Below, one piece after another: positions 37,101 through 46,355 of a stretch of DNA of 64,000 nucleotides. The DNA comes from CAZOZZ01 sp965262425 (GTDB lineage: Bacteria > Acidobacteriota > Terriglobia > 20CM-2-55-15): contig OZ253536.1 in the NCBI GenBank assembly GCA_965262425.1, positions 4,836,001-4,900,000 on the forward strand, given 5' to 3'. The notes below the pieces were generated by a model, which was not told where the DNA came from, did not search any database, and worked only from the letters and a program-made list of their open reading frames with translations. The number at the start of each line of letters is the position of its first letter. Positions within the stretch are counted from its first letter, which is position 1. A program made the translations under genes and the position numbers.

Positions 37101-39635
37101 CGGGAAGTCTCCTTCGGTACCGATCGTGGAAACGCTCGAGCGGGCATCCAGATCGATCAGCGTCACGGTGTCGGCTCCCCGGTTTGCGACAACCGCGATT
37201 CCCGTGCGCGAATTGATCGCCACCCCGGCCGGTCGTTCTCCAACCTGAATCTGGGACACAACCTCCAATGTCGGTAGATGAATCAACGAAACATTGCCGT
37301 CTTCACCGTTCGTCACGACCGCCAGATCCCGCTCCGTGTCGATCGCCACGCCGATCGGAAACCGCCCCACATCGATCGTCTTGGTCACCGTCATCGTGGT
37401 CAGATCGATCACGGTGACATTGTTGCTACCGACGTTGGCCACGACCGCCAGGTCCAACCCGGGATGGATGTCGATCCCTTCGCCGGGGCTCCGGCCCACC
37501 TCGATCGTCTCGATGACTTCACGTATCTTCAAATCGATCACGCTGACGTTGTCGCTCCCCTCGTTCGTCACGAGCGCGAGTTTCCGCCTCGGGTGGATCG
37601 CGACTCCCGCGGGGAACGATCCTACCGAAACGCGCCCTTCAATCAGCGGGTTGTCGGGTAAGGCGATCACCAGGAATGCCGCTGCCCCTGAGGTCCCACC
37701 CCCAGGAGGCGGTGTCGTCACAGTTATCTGGGCGTCTCCGACCCGATTGAGAAGGGCTGAAGAGACGACCGCCTGCAACTCCACCGAGCTCACGAAGGTC
37801 GTCTGCAGCCGGGAACCGTTGAACTCGACGACCGAAGCCGGGTTGAAGTTCGTCCCCAGCACGGTGACGTTCAGCAACCGCGTTCCGGAAAACACCGAAG
37901 CGGGTGTGATGAAACTCAATGCCGGCGCCTCCGACGGCACCACACCTCCCGCGGTGAAATCCTGGTCGGTCACGTTCTCGACCGACAGCTCCACCGTCCG
38001 ATCCGCCGGCGCCACCTGCGCCCCCAGCCGCGATGCGGTCAACTGGTAGGCACCCGGCGGCAACAGAGCGAACACAAACCGCCCCTCCCCGTCCGTCTTC
38101 GTCGTCGCGGTGACCGGACCGGTCAAGCTCACCGTCACGTCCCGGACGCCGACGCCGTCCTGACGCACCGCTCCGGTGATCGCAGCCGCTACCTGTGCCG
38201 GCGGGATGAAGTCGGCCGCAATGGACTCGGCTGGAACACTCGCCAGCGCAAACCCGTTCGTCCCGCCGAAAAGAGCCGCTCCCACCACTTCGATGTCGGA
38301 TCGCAGGTAGGCCCATCCACCGACCTGCTTTAATGAGGCGGGTAACAACTCCCGGTAGAGACGTCCCACACGTCCGTTCGCGGGAACCGTGAGCGAGGTC
38401 CGGCCCACTGTGGAACCGTCCGGCAGTAACGTGAAGAACTCGATCTCTGCGGGGTCAGGCGAAGGGTTGACGACTGTCAGGCCCGTAAAAAAGCCCCCAC
38501 CCTCGGCAACCTGGGAGTAAACCTGCAGTTTCGACGCTGCGGATTCTTCAACGCCCGATAGGAGCGCAAACGACGACGTTGCCTCGTTCCCGTACCCGAT
38601 GTACGACGCGACAAATCCCGCGGGAAGAGTCACGTCGATCCACCCGGCTCTCAGTTCGGAGGCGCCATCGGTAATGCCGAACAGATCCGCAACCCTCCCC
38701 CGCCATCCCGCGTTTGGGGCTAACGTCACGGTCTTCGGGTTGGCGGGAAGGTCCCACAGGGTTCCGTCATCTCTCCGGGCGGTCAGCACGACATCCTGCG
38801 CACTCGCCGCCGTGTTTACCAGTCCCAGAAACGACAGCCAGCCCGCTCCAGTCACAAACTGCGGGAGCACGTGCCGCGTGGATTCGGTCGGGATTCGCCC
38901 TCCCAGAGCGATCGTCTCACGCCGAAATCCCGTCCCCGAGACCTGGAAGTCCGCGACGACTTCGTGCGCCACCAGCACACGATCACCAGCCACCTCCACA
39001 TGGGAAACCGAGGTCCGATCGGCGTCTGGAAAGAGCCCCGCCAGGGTCTGTCGCACGAGTGCTTTCGCGGATAGATTTATACTCTCGCTTCCCACCTGGG
39101 TTCCATCGGAAGCGTAGAGTGTCAGCGTCGCGGTCGCTGTCTCCGATCCCGGGTTGATCACCGTCAACTCGGTCTTTGTCGTTTCGTCCTCGGCCGCAAA
39201 CGGAAGGACAAACCGGACGGCTGCATCCAACGCCACGGCCCCATCCAGATCCGTCACGGCCGGGTTCGCATTCAGGAAGAATCCCGTCAAGCCGGTACTG
39301 GCCGAGGTAGCCTGCACCCACCCGTTGAAATCCGCGGCTCCGAACAGCTCCGAATACTGCCGCGCCAACTGACCGCCCGCAGCGATCAACCGCGACGTCG
39401 GGTTCTCCACTCCCACCGCGGCCACCATCGTCCCATCCGCGTTGTACGCCGTAAACGTCACCGTCACCGGCTGCGGCGTCGGGTTCCCTACCGCCAGCCC
39501 CGTAAATATCTGATCCTATGATATGACTCGGGAGAAGTTAAGAACCGTTTGGGCCGACAAGGCGGACGGCAGCGCTACGGCTACTAGAAGTACAACCAGC
39601 AACCGGTGGATTGCCCTGGCGATTGGTGCCATCAT
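34119..39635 (-). pseudogene. Giant secreted TIG/YVTN-propeller protein with an in-frame TAG near the N-terminus
   Basis: Reading from ATG 39635 (or 39632) gives a signal peptide (IHRLLVVLLVAVALPSALSA) and QTVLNFSRVIS, a TAG at 39516-39518, then DQIFTGLAVGNPTPQPVTVT in the same frame. The total is 1838 codons. Order of domains: four repeats of an Ig-like 'LTVINPGSETATATLTLYA' module in the first 400 residues, a carboxypeptidase-regulatory-like domain, a TIG domain, a seven-bladed YVTN propeller (about 36730-37620; repeated LAVVANVGSNNVTVIDL), a run of TIG domains (34500-36720), another regulatory-like domain, and a C-terminal DTDGDGIPD/DSDGDGLSD calcium-repeat pair. A downstream start at 39467 would lose the signal peptide, so the stop should abolish secretion unless read through. 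Confidence 0.82.
36730..37620 (-). repeat. Seven YVTN-type propeller repeats inside the giant protein
   Basis: Seven related units of about 42 residues. Their inner strands read LALVTNEGSDNVSVIDL, LAVVANVGSNNVTVIDL, LAVVTNGEDGNVSLIHL, IAVVANRGADTVTLIDL, VAVVTNANSNAVALIDL, SAVVSNSGLS and IAVVANFGSNDVTVIRI. Seven blades make a closed propeller. The sixth is divergent with an insertion. TIG domains follow directly on either side. Confidence 0.85.
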
Positions 39636-39913
39636 CCCCCGTCCGTCTCCTATTTACACCTTAGAGGTGAGACGCTCAAGTTACCCTTAGGTCGTTGGCT
39701 TGTAAAGTGGTTCCTTACGAAGAAGTACGCAGAAAAAAGGCGCGGCTGGCGCCGTTTGGAAAAGGCAGATGATCCATCAACCCCATATCCAACGTAACAT
39801 ATGACCAGTGAACAACTTACTCTGAAGTCTTCGGAATGTAAACCGATTCGTGAAACGACGCCGGATGCGCGAACTGGAGCAATGATATCATTACCAGCTT
39901 CGAGGGTTCTTTC
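39636..39913. promoter_or_regulatory. Divergent intergenic region between two large secreted-protein genes
   Basis: 278 bases separating the giant TIG protein gene (minus) and the 764-residue protein gene (plus). It is more AT-rich than the genes around and must hold promoters for both. No convincing -35/-10 pair, operator palindrome or small gene was identified. Confidence 0.35.
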
Positions 39914-42208
39914 ATGCTCTTGGCACAAATCAAGGATTCAGCGCCCACCCCCGGTCGTCGACTGCACCGTCTGACGACGACCCTTGTCGCGATGATCCTG
40001 GGTTCTTTCCTCTTTGGGACTTCGGCATCCGGTCAAGGAGTCTTTCTACCGATCGGGATACCTCGCACAGCGACCGGAACCGGTCATACAGAACTCGCAG
40101 GACCGATTCATCTCGCCCTCCATTCCGGAACGACTCTGGCAGATACTGTTGTTGTCGATCCAGGCCCGTTCAAGATCACGAACGCGAACGCCGCGGACAT
40201 TCGAGTTACCAGCAGCGGCAACCTGGTTGCCACTGCTCCCACGATCAATTCGGCCGAAAACCTGCTGCGCGTGCCGATCAACGCCGGCGGGTCTTCCGGT
40301 TCGGTCCGCATCGAGGGACTGAGACTGTCTCTGTCCAACTCCGGAGCCGCTTCGGTTCCGGTACGCGTCTTTTTTGGACAATCACAGAACGTGATGCTGC
40401 CTTGGTTCGACGTGAACGTGATCGACGCAATTCTTCCTGGCCTCACGGCGCCGGAAATGACCGATCGATTTTTCGTCTACAACGATCAGGTCGTAGACGA
40501 GAACGCTGTTGTTACGGTGGCGGAGGGATTTGCTTCGTCATTCACGAGTTCGAGTGATTTCGGCCAGACCGGAGGGACGCGTATCAGGATAAAAGTGTCG
40601 GATTTCCCGGCGGGACTTCAGATGCAGTTCCCGTCATCGCTGTCAGCAGCCAAAACAGGCGCAACTTTGACAACCGTTGAAGGCCATGCAATTAAGCTGC
40701 CGCGGCCAGATGGAAACACCGAAGTAACGTACGTCTACTCGCAGGCGGCGGACAGTTCGAAAAAGCTGGAATCGTTCGATATAACGTTCACCGTCACGAC
40801 GACAGGTACCGTAGAAGTCCTTCAACCGACAATTGAAATATCGCTGGCCCCGATTGGGACGGATGTTCCAACCGCCTCCTTCCCTTCTACGGCGATTCCG
40901 CGATTCTCTGAGGAAAACATCGTGGTCCTGGCAGGCAGTTCTCGGATCATTACACAGAGACTCTACTGGACAGGCATCGAACCCAACTTCGAAAACCGCC
41001 TCAGCCTCTCGAACTCCGGCCAGAGAACCAGCAACGTGACGGTGGAAGGACTACTGAAAAACGGCGGCAGCTTGGCCCGGTCCACGGTCACTCTACCGGC
41101 TGGGCAGAGTTGGACAGAATCGCTGAATTCGCTGTTCGGAACGAGTCTGGAAAACCTCGCTGCGATTGAAGTTCAAAGCACAGGAGACGGGCTGTTCGCG
41201 GTCGGCACAGTCTTCGGAGAAAACTCGGAAAAGTCCACTGTCCTGGCCCAGCGGGGCGTTTTCGATTTCATCATACCGGCGGGTTTGGAGAATGATCGGA
41301 TCAGCCTTTTGAACACCGGCGCATCGCCTGCCAACGGCACGTTGAGGCTGAAGTCGAAAACCGGAAGCGACATCGGGGAATTCTCTCTGAGCCTGGAACC
41401 ACGCGCTTCGTTCTCATCCTCGTTGAGCGAGACGTTCGCTCAAGGAAGTGGCGCCTACATCAGCGGGACTTTTGACAGGCCCGTTGTCGGCGCCGTCTCG
41501 TCGCCTTCCGCCGAACAGCTCCGAATCACCACGGCCAGGGTGGCGACCGGAACGCCGCTGCTTTTCATCCCGTTGACGGTTTCCGGGAACGGATACGAAT
41601 CGATTCTGACACTAATCAACCCCACGACGGAGAAGTTGAGTCTGACGGCAACGATCAACGGAGAAACACTAAGCGAAACTTCGACCGAGATCACGCTCCA
41701 ACCAGGGGAGTCCATCACCCGACCGGTAACGGACATCTTCGATCCGGTCGCAGCTCTTTCCGTCGGGTACGTCCGCCTGAATATCCCGGGCGTTTCGAGA
41801 GGATTCTTCACGTCCTATCCCAACATCGATGGACACGTCGAGATTCGTTCCGGCGCCGGCCGGTCGTCCACGACGATTCCGATTTCCAGGTATGCATGGA
41901 CGACGGCCACGCTGTTTCACCTGGCTGTATCCCGTCCGAGCTTCGCGGGCGTAGCGATGGTCAATCCCGGTCCGTCATCCGTGACGGTTACCCTTCGTTT
42001 GCAGGAGGCTGACGGAACGCTTCTCGAAGCAGCGAGTCTTTCGTTGGAACCCGGCCAGATGATATCGAGGCTCGTCGGTGAGATTTTTGCGGCAACGTCA
42101 CCTCAGGACCTCGTGCTGGGGCTACAGGCTTCAGCCCCGATCTTCGCGACGGCGCTGGCCGGTTCGCTCGACGGTGAATCCTTGCGATGGGTACCGCTCT
42201 TGAGGTAG
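39914..42208 (+). CDS. Large secreted Ig-like repeat protein (764 aa)
   Basis: From ATG 39914; membrane/signal segment LTTTLVAMILGSFLFGTSASG after a charged 20-residue N-terminus. The N-terminal half is a beta-rich region of unknown family (KITNANAADIRVTSSGNLVA). The C-terminal half has repeats with the phrase 'SLLNTGASPANGTLRLK' / 'TLINPTTEKLSLTATI' / 'AMVNPGPSSVTVTLRL', the same Ig-like module found at the N-terminus of the giant protein opposite. The two are probably surface proteins using a shared building block. No enzyme motif. Confidence 0.75.
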   Translation: MLLAQIKDSAPTPGRRLHRLTTTLVAMILGSFLFGTSASGQGVFLPIGIPRTATGTGHTELAGPIHLALHSGTTLADTVVVDPGPFKITNANAADIRVTSSGNLVATAPTINSAENLLRVPINAGGSSGSVRIEGLRLSLSNSGAASVPVRVFFGQSQNVMLPWFDVNVIDAILPGLTAPEMTDRFFVYNDQVVDENAVVTVAEGFASSFTSSSDFGQTGGTRIRIKVSDFPAGLQMQFPSSLSAAKTGATLTTVEGHAIKLPRPDGNTEVTYVYSQAADSSKKLESFDITFTVTTTGTVEVLQPTIEISLAPIGTDVPTASFPSTAIPRFSEENIVVLAGSSRIITQRLYWTGIEPNFENRLSLSNSGQRTSNVTVEGLLKNGGSLARSTVTLPAGQSWTESLNSLFGTSLENLAAIEVQSTGDGLFAVGTVFGENSEKSTVLAQRGVFDFIIPAGLENDRISLLNTGASPANGTLRLKSKTGSDIGEFSLSLEPRASFSSSLSETFAQGSGAYISGTFDRPVVGAVSSPSAEQLRITTARVATGTPLLFIPLTVSGNGYESILTLINPTTEKLSLTATINGETLSETSTEITLQPGESITRPVTDIFDPVAALSVGYVRLNIPGVSRGFFTSYPNIDGHVEIRSGAGRSSTTIPISRYAWTTATLFHLAVSRPSFAGVAMVNPGPSSVTVTLRLQEADGTLLEAASLSLEPGQMISRLVGEIFAATSPQDLVLGLQASAPIFATALAGSLDGESLRWVPLLR

Positions 42209-42336
42209 CTCTCGGCGGAATTGAGTTGGATCCGATCCTGAAGCCCGCGGATTGATCGCAGTCCGAACTCACATGAAGGACGGTTCGACTCTCGACTCGA
42301 CTGTCAATTCGTTATCGATTGAACTATGATGTTGAG

Positions 42337-42738
42337 ATGATGCAAACTGCTGTTTTGATAGGGTTTATCCTAGTTTCCCAAGTGATGCCGAAGAGTAATC
42401 CAAACGGGACCTGGGAAGCTGACACGGGGTCGCAGTTCGAACTCCGGCTTGTTGGATCGGACGTGAAAGTGCGTATCGTGCCGGGTTCCAATCCGAGGTT
42501 CCTCGAGTATGAACTCGACCTGAAGGGAACCGAAGAACCCAACACCTACCAGGGAGGCGGCCGGTTCAAAGCCAGGCTGTCAAACGGACGGGAGTGTGAG
42601 TTTGACACCGAGTGGCAGGTCGTCGTTGTGACGGACGACCGAATCATCGGTGTCGCCAAGACGGTGACGCCGGACCCGGAAACATGCGAGATAGTCGAGA
42701 CGGGGCAGGCACAGCTGGATCTTAAGCGTATCCCATAG
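42337..42738 (+). CDS. Small secreted hypothetical protein (133 aa)
   Basis: Starts at ATG 42337 (a second ATG follows at 42340); the TTG at 42319 is a longer option. The first 17 residues are hydrophobic (MMQTAVLIGFILVSQVM), a signal-like segment. The rest is a small beta-barrel-like domain (GTWEADTGSQFELRL... GGGRFKARLSNGRECEFDTE) with two Cys that could pair. I do not recognise the family. Confidence 0.65.
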   Translation: MMQTAVLIGFILVSQVMPKSNPNGTWEADTGSQFELRLVGSDVKVRIVPGSNPRFLEYELDLKGTEEPNTYQGGGRFKARLSNGRECEFDTEWQVVVVTDDRIIGVAKTVTPDPETCEIVETGQAQLDLKRIP

Positions 42739-42747
42739 AAACCGCCG

Positions 42748-43128
42748 TCACTCGGAACTCTCCGAGTCGACGGTACGTTCATCCTTCCCACGACGCTTCC
42801 AATCTCTCCTCAGTGCCATTTCCTGAATCGTCAACGTCAACTTCTGCTCCAGCACTTCAATACGGACGTACAGGCGATAAAGGAGAAAAAAGAGAAAAAC
42901 CAGGGCCATTCCCAGGAACGTCCCGATGCCGGCGCTTCCGCCGCCGACATTGATAAGCATGTCCACAATGGTCGGAAACAACGCCACCAGGACGATACCG
43001 ACCCAGGTCACGGTCCATAACAGGAACATCTGCGCAGACTCTTTGCGAGCCTTGAAGTCCACATAGCTTTTCGAAATCGCCACGGCCGCAAGGACAACGG
43101 AAAAGATTCTGGCAAACAAGAGAAACAC
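42748..43128 (-). CDS. DUF2304-family membrane protein
   Basis: A 126-residue protein with three hydrophobic helices: FARIFSVVLAAVAISKSYVD, FLLWTVTWVGIVLVALFPTI and IGTFLGMALVFLFFLLYRLY, then a basic-acidic coiled tail (IRIEVLEQKLTLTIQEM). DUF2304 proteins usually sit right after a family-2 glycosyltransferase, as here (the transferase ends one base away), and are thought to help it at the membrane. Confidence 0.88.
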   Translation of the reverse strand: MFLLFARIFSVVLAAVAISKSYVDFKARKESAQMFLLWTVTWVGIVLVALFPTIVDMLINVGGGSAGIGTFLGMALVFLFFLLYRLYVRIEVLEQKLTLTIQEMALRRDWKRRGKDERTVDSESSE

Positions 43129-43129
43129 T

Positions 43130-43825
43130 CTATACGCGCCTCATCATCCTGATCAGAAGTTGCACGATGATATTGATGCCGTTCAGGAAGTGCTGGCCCT
43201 TCGCCCGAGAGTAGGTGGTATAGACCGGTTTCACGGGAATCGACGTGTGTCGCAGCCTTTTGGAAAAGATTTCGCCGATGATCTCCGAGCAGATGTCGTA
43301 ACGGTTGGCGGTAAGTTCCATCAACCGAATGGCCCTGCGGGACAAACACTTGAAACCAGACTGAGAATCCGAAACTCCGCCCCGGTAGGCCAGCAGTGTG
43401 ATGGCGTTCAGCAACCAATTCGCTGCGACCCTTGACAGCGGCATCCCCGCCGGACGCAGAAGCCGGCTCCCGATCACAACGTCATAATCGCCGTCTGTCA
43501 TACACCGGACCATATCTTCGATGTCGGACGGATCGTGCTGTCCGTCTGCATCCATCGTAACCACAAGATCAGCGTCGAGTTCCTCCGCAGCTCGAAGTCC
43601 GGTCCGGGTCGCCGCTCCAACGCCGAGGTTCGTGTGGTGACGCACGACCAGCGCCCCCGCCTCTCGCGCCTCGACCGACGTGTGATCCGACGACCCATCA
43701 TCGACCACAACACAAGTGACAAGCAGTTGCCCGATTCTGGGTGCGATGCCGCTCACAACCCGGCCGATCGTCTCGGCTTCGTTGAACGCCGGCAGGACGA
43801 CGACTAACTTCCCAGTCCCTTGCAA
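43130..43825 (-). CDS. Family 2 glycosyltransferase (dolichyl-phosphate-sugar synthase-like)
   Basis: A 231-residue GT-A enzyme: VVVLPAFNEAETIGRVVSGI at the N-terminus, CVVVDDGSSDHTSVEA, the metal-binding MDADGQHDP and the acceptor-region DSQSGFKCLSRRA. It probably moves a sugar from a nucleotide donor to a lipid phosphate. Its partner is the DUF2304 protein next to it. It is the first of the glycosyltransferase block in the minus direction. Confidence 0.92.
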   Translation of the reverse strand: MQGTGKLVVVLPAFNEAETIGRVVSGIAPRIGQLLVTCVVVDDGSSDHTSVEAREAGALVVRHHTNLGVGAATRTGLRAAEELDADLVVTMDADGQHDPSDIEDMVRCMTDGDYDVVIGSRLLRPAGMPLSRVAANWLLNAITLLAYRGGVSDSQSGFKCLSRRAIRLMELTANRYDICSEIIGEIFSKRLRHTSIPVKPVYTTYSRAKGQHFLNGINIIVQLLIRMMRRV

Positions 43826-43876
43826 ATGACCTCCAGGTTCTCGCCAGACCTCACCAATCCATTGAACGCGAACCTC

Positions 43877-45043
43877 TCAGTTCTTCAGGTTGGACACTTC
43901 CCGATAAACCGACTGGGCCCTCTCGGCCACGACGTCGAGCGAAAACTCGGCAAGCACAAAACGCTTTGTCTGGGCCGCCCCGACAGGGTCTCGTTCGTGA
44001 TTCAGTGCAGTAGTCAGCTTGCTCCTCAGGTCGTCCAGGTTACCGGTTTCAAAAACGGCGACCCCGGACAGTCCCCGGAGTTCCGGGATCAGGCCGCACG
44101 CCGACGAGAGCAGCACAGGCGTTTCCGACGCCAGTGCTTCCAACACGACCATACCGAATATCTCGTCGCGCGATGGAACCACGCACAGATCGGCAGCGAC
44201 CAACGCGGAGAGCTTTTCTTCGCGGTCGAGAAATCCCGTGAAGGTAATCCGGTCACGGACCGACGAGGGCACAATCCGCCTCAGAAACCGCTCTTCGCCA
44301 TCATCGGCTCCCGCCAACACGAGGTGGCTGTCGACCGGCACACCCTCGAACGCTCGAATCAACAAGTCGACTCCCTTGATCCGGTTCAGCCGTCCTAGAA
44401 AGAGTACCAGTTTCGACTCAGGAATACGCCAGCGCGCTTTGAACCGACGGCCATCCGGAAGGTCTTCGTAATCTGCGACACGGATCGGATTCGGTAGCAC
44501 TCGGGTCCGCCGCGGCTCGACGCCGCACGACCGAGCCTGGTCGGCCTCGAGCGAGGACACAGCCATCACAGCCGCGGCGTGCCGGAGGATGCGATTGCCC
44601 CACACCTTGTCGAATATCACCTTCGCTTCGCGTTTACCCAGATGGAGAAGCCCACCGTGCGGCGACACAACGTATGGAATGCCCAGATCCAGAGCGGCCC
44701 GAAACGCGGTCACCGTCAACATCGATCTCAGTTCGTGCACGTGCACGACATCGCATCCGCTGAATTGTTTGCGGGCATCCATCGAAAAGCCCGGCGCCAT
44801 GAAAATACGGTGACGAAAGGCCATGTAATTCGAAACGTTGCGGTAATAGCGCACATCGACGCGGGGCCAACCCGCGGTTTTCTCGCTCTCCTTCAACCTA
44901 CGGCGGCCACCGGTGTCCGTTGAGAGCACCCGGACGTCGACGCCCTTATCGGCCAGGCCTCGAGCAAGGTCGTAAGCGCTGCGGGGAGGGCCACCGTATT
45001 CCCACGCCGGATAGAAGTAAGGAATGACGAACGCGACCCGCAT
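43877..45043 (-). CDS. Family 4 glycosyltransferase
   Basis: A 388-residue GT-B enzyme. N-terminal acceptor domain: VIPYFYPAWEYGGPPRSAYD and VHVHELRSMLTVTAF; C-terminal donor domain: LVLFLGRLNRIKGVDLLIRA and the E-x7-E motif PSRDEIFGMVVLEALASETP. It is directly behind the next gene without gap (45043/45044), so the two are co-transcribed and probably add successive sugars to the same polysaccharide. Confidence 0.94.
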   Translation of the reverse strand: MRVAFVIPYFYPAWEYGGPPRSAYDLARGLADKGVDVRVLSTDTGGRRRLKESEKTAGWPRVDVRYYRNVSNYMAFRHRIFMAPGFSMDARKQFSGCDVVHVHELRSMLTVTAFRAALDLGIPYVVSPHGGLLHLGKREAKVIFDKVWGNRILRHAAAVMAVSSLEADQARSCGVEPRRTRVLPNPIRVADYEDLPDGRRFKARWRIPESKLVLFLGRLNRIKGVDLLIRAFEGVPVDSHLVLAGADDGEERFLRRIVPSSVRDRITFTGFLDREEKLSALVAADLCVVPSRDEIFGMVVLEALASETPVLLSSACGLIPELRGLSGVAVFETGNLDDLRSKLTTALNHERDPVGAAQTKRFVLAEFSLDVVAERAQSVYREVSNLKN

Positions 45044-46246
45044 TCAGCCCGACCTCTCGCGTATCCACGCCACGAGGCGTCGGGCTATCCGCTCCCAGTC
45101 GTACTTTTCCCTCGTCACCGACGTGCCGTTTCTTCCCAGTCTCCGAATCCGATCCGGTTCGTCGAGCAGACACGCCAGCGTTTCGACGAAGTTCTCCAGC
45201 CTCGCGACGACAAGACCATGCTCTTCACCACTCAGAAACGGAATCGTTCCCGGAAGCTCTGTAGCCACAACAGGTTTCCCACAAGAGAGGTACTGAAAGA
45301 GTTTCGTCGGCAATATGTCTCTCGTCACGGAATTCAATTCGAACGGGTTGATACACACTTCGCATGAGCGGATCAGATCGGGAAGGTCGGAGTACGGCAG
45401 AAGTCCGGTGAACACGACTTCGTCCTCGACGCCGGACTGGCGGCAGAGGGCCTTGAGCCGGTCCGTGTCCTCACCTTCACCGGCGACGAGGAGCCGAGCA
45501 GTCGGGTGTCGGGCCAGGAGCACAGGGAGGTCCCGGATAACTCGATCGAGACCGCTGAACGTATACACGGTACCCATGAAGAGGATGGCGCGGTGCGAAG
45601 GCTCGAGATTCCATCGCGCCATGATGTCGGGGTTGGGCGAACCCGGCGAGAACATTTGTCGATCGACGCCGGAAGGCAGAACATCGACGCGTGCCTCGGG
45701 CACTCCATAGGACTCCACGTACTTCTTCAGGTGAGGCGTCACGCACGTAATCGCACGAACCTTACCGTAGATGAATCGTTCGAGCAGCTTGGTCGGCCGA
45801 ACAAGAACCGGATGCGGCACGAGCCGATGCAGGACATCGATAGAACGGAAGAAGAGGGGCACATCGTACAGACGGGCGGCGGTCCACACCTGCAGACCGA
45901 CCGTGGGTAGTCCGTAAAGAATGATCGCGTCGACAGATGTGTACCGTAGAAGTCGGGCGACCTCGAGACCCGACGTGATTGCTCCTGAAATCCTCGATAC
46001 GACGGGCATACGAATCATACCGGGTCTTCGAACTGTAACCGACGCATCCGGGTAAGCTCGATGGACGTCCTCGTGAACTTCCGTTCGCAAAACCACCCTG
46101 CGGCTCGGCCGCTTCTCAGACCAAGCGTCATCGTAGTCCACGATGGTGACCTGGTGTCCCTGCATCGAGAGGATTTCCGGAAGTATCTGGAACTCGTAGA
46201 TGATTTTCGAAAGGTAGTCGACCTCATGAACGATCAGGAGGTTCAA
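45044..46246 (-). CDS. Family 4 glycosyltransferase
   Basis: A 400-residue GT-B enzyme: LLIVHEVDYLSKIIYEFQIL, the donor-side AILFMGTVYTFSGLDRVIRD, a central region with two catalytic Glu-type positions (CEVCINPFELNSVTRDILPT and KLFQYLSCGKPVVATELPG). The KLFQYLSCGKPVV motif binds the nucleotide sugar. It lies in the same minus-strand run as the other transferases. Sugar and acceptor cannot be named. Confidence 0.93.
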   Translation of the reverse strand: MNLLIVHEVDYLSKIIYEFQILPEILSMQGHQVTIVDYDDAWSEKRPSRRVVLRTEVHEDVHRAYPDASVTVRRPGMIRMPVVSRISGAITSGLEVARLLRYTSVDAIILYGLPTVGLQVWTAARLYDVPLFFRSIDVLHRLVPHPVLVRPTKLLERFIYGKVRAITCVTPHLKKYVESYGVPEARVDVLPSGVDRQMFSPGSPNPDIMARWNLEPSHRAILFMGTVYTFSGLDRVIRDLPVLLARHPTARLLVAGEGEDTDRLKALCRQSGVEDEVVFTGLLPYSDLPDLIRSCEVCINPFELNSVTRDILPTKLFQYLSCGKPVVATELPGTIPFLSGEEHGLVVARLENFVETLACLLDEPDRIRRLGRNGTSVTREKYDWERIARRLVAWIRERSG

Positions 46247-46355
46247 CCGAAGTCTCCCGGTCGGCGCCCACGGACGAGCAGCGGGGCAGGCAGGTTCGAA
46301 GAGCCCGCGAGGAGCTGTCCCGGGCAGTACCGGCTACGGCATTCTTTGACCGCGA

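Noticed and set aside
15777..39518. Reassignment of TAG to an amino acid
   Set aside because: TAG is used as a natural stop by other genes here (for example 5131 and 5586), so the two in-frame TAGs are better explained as mutations or errors.
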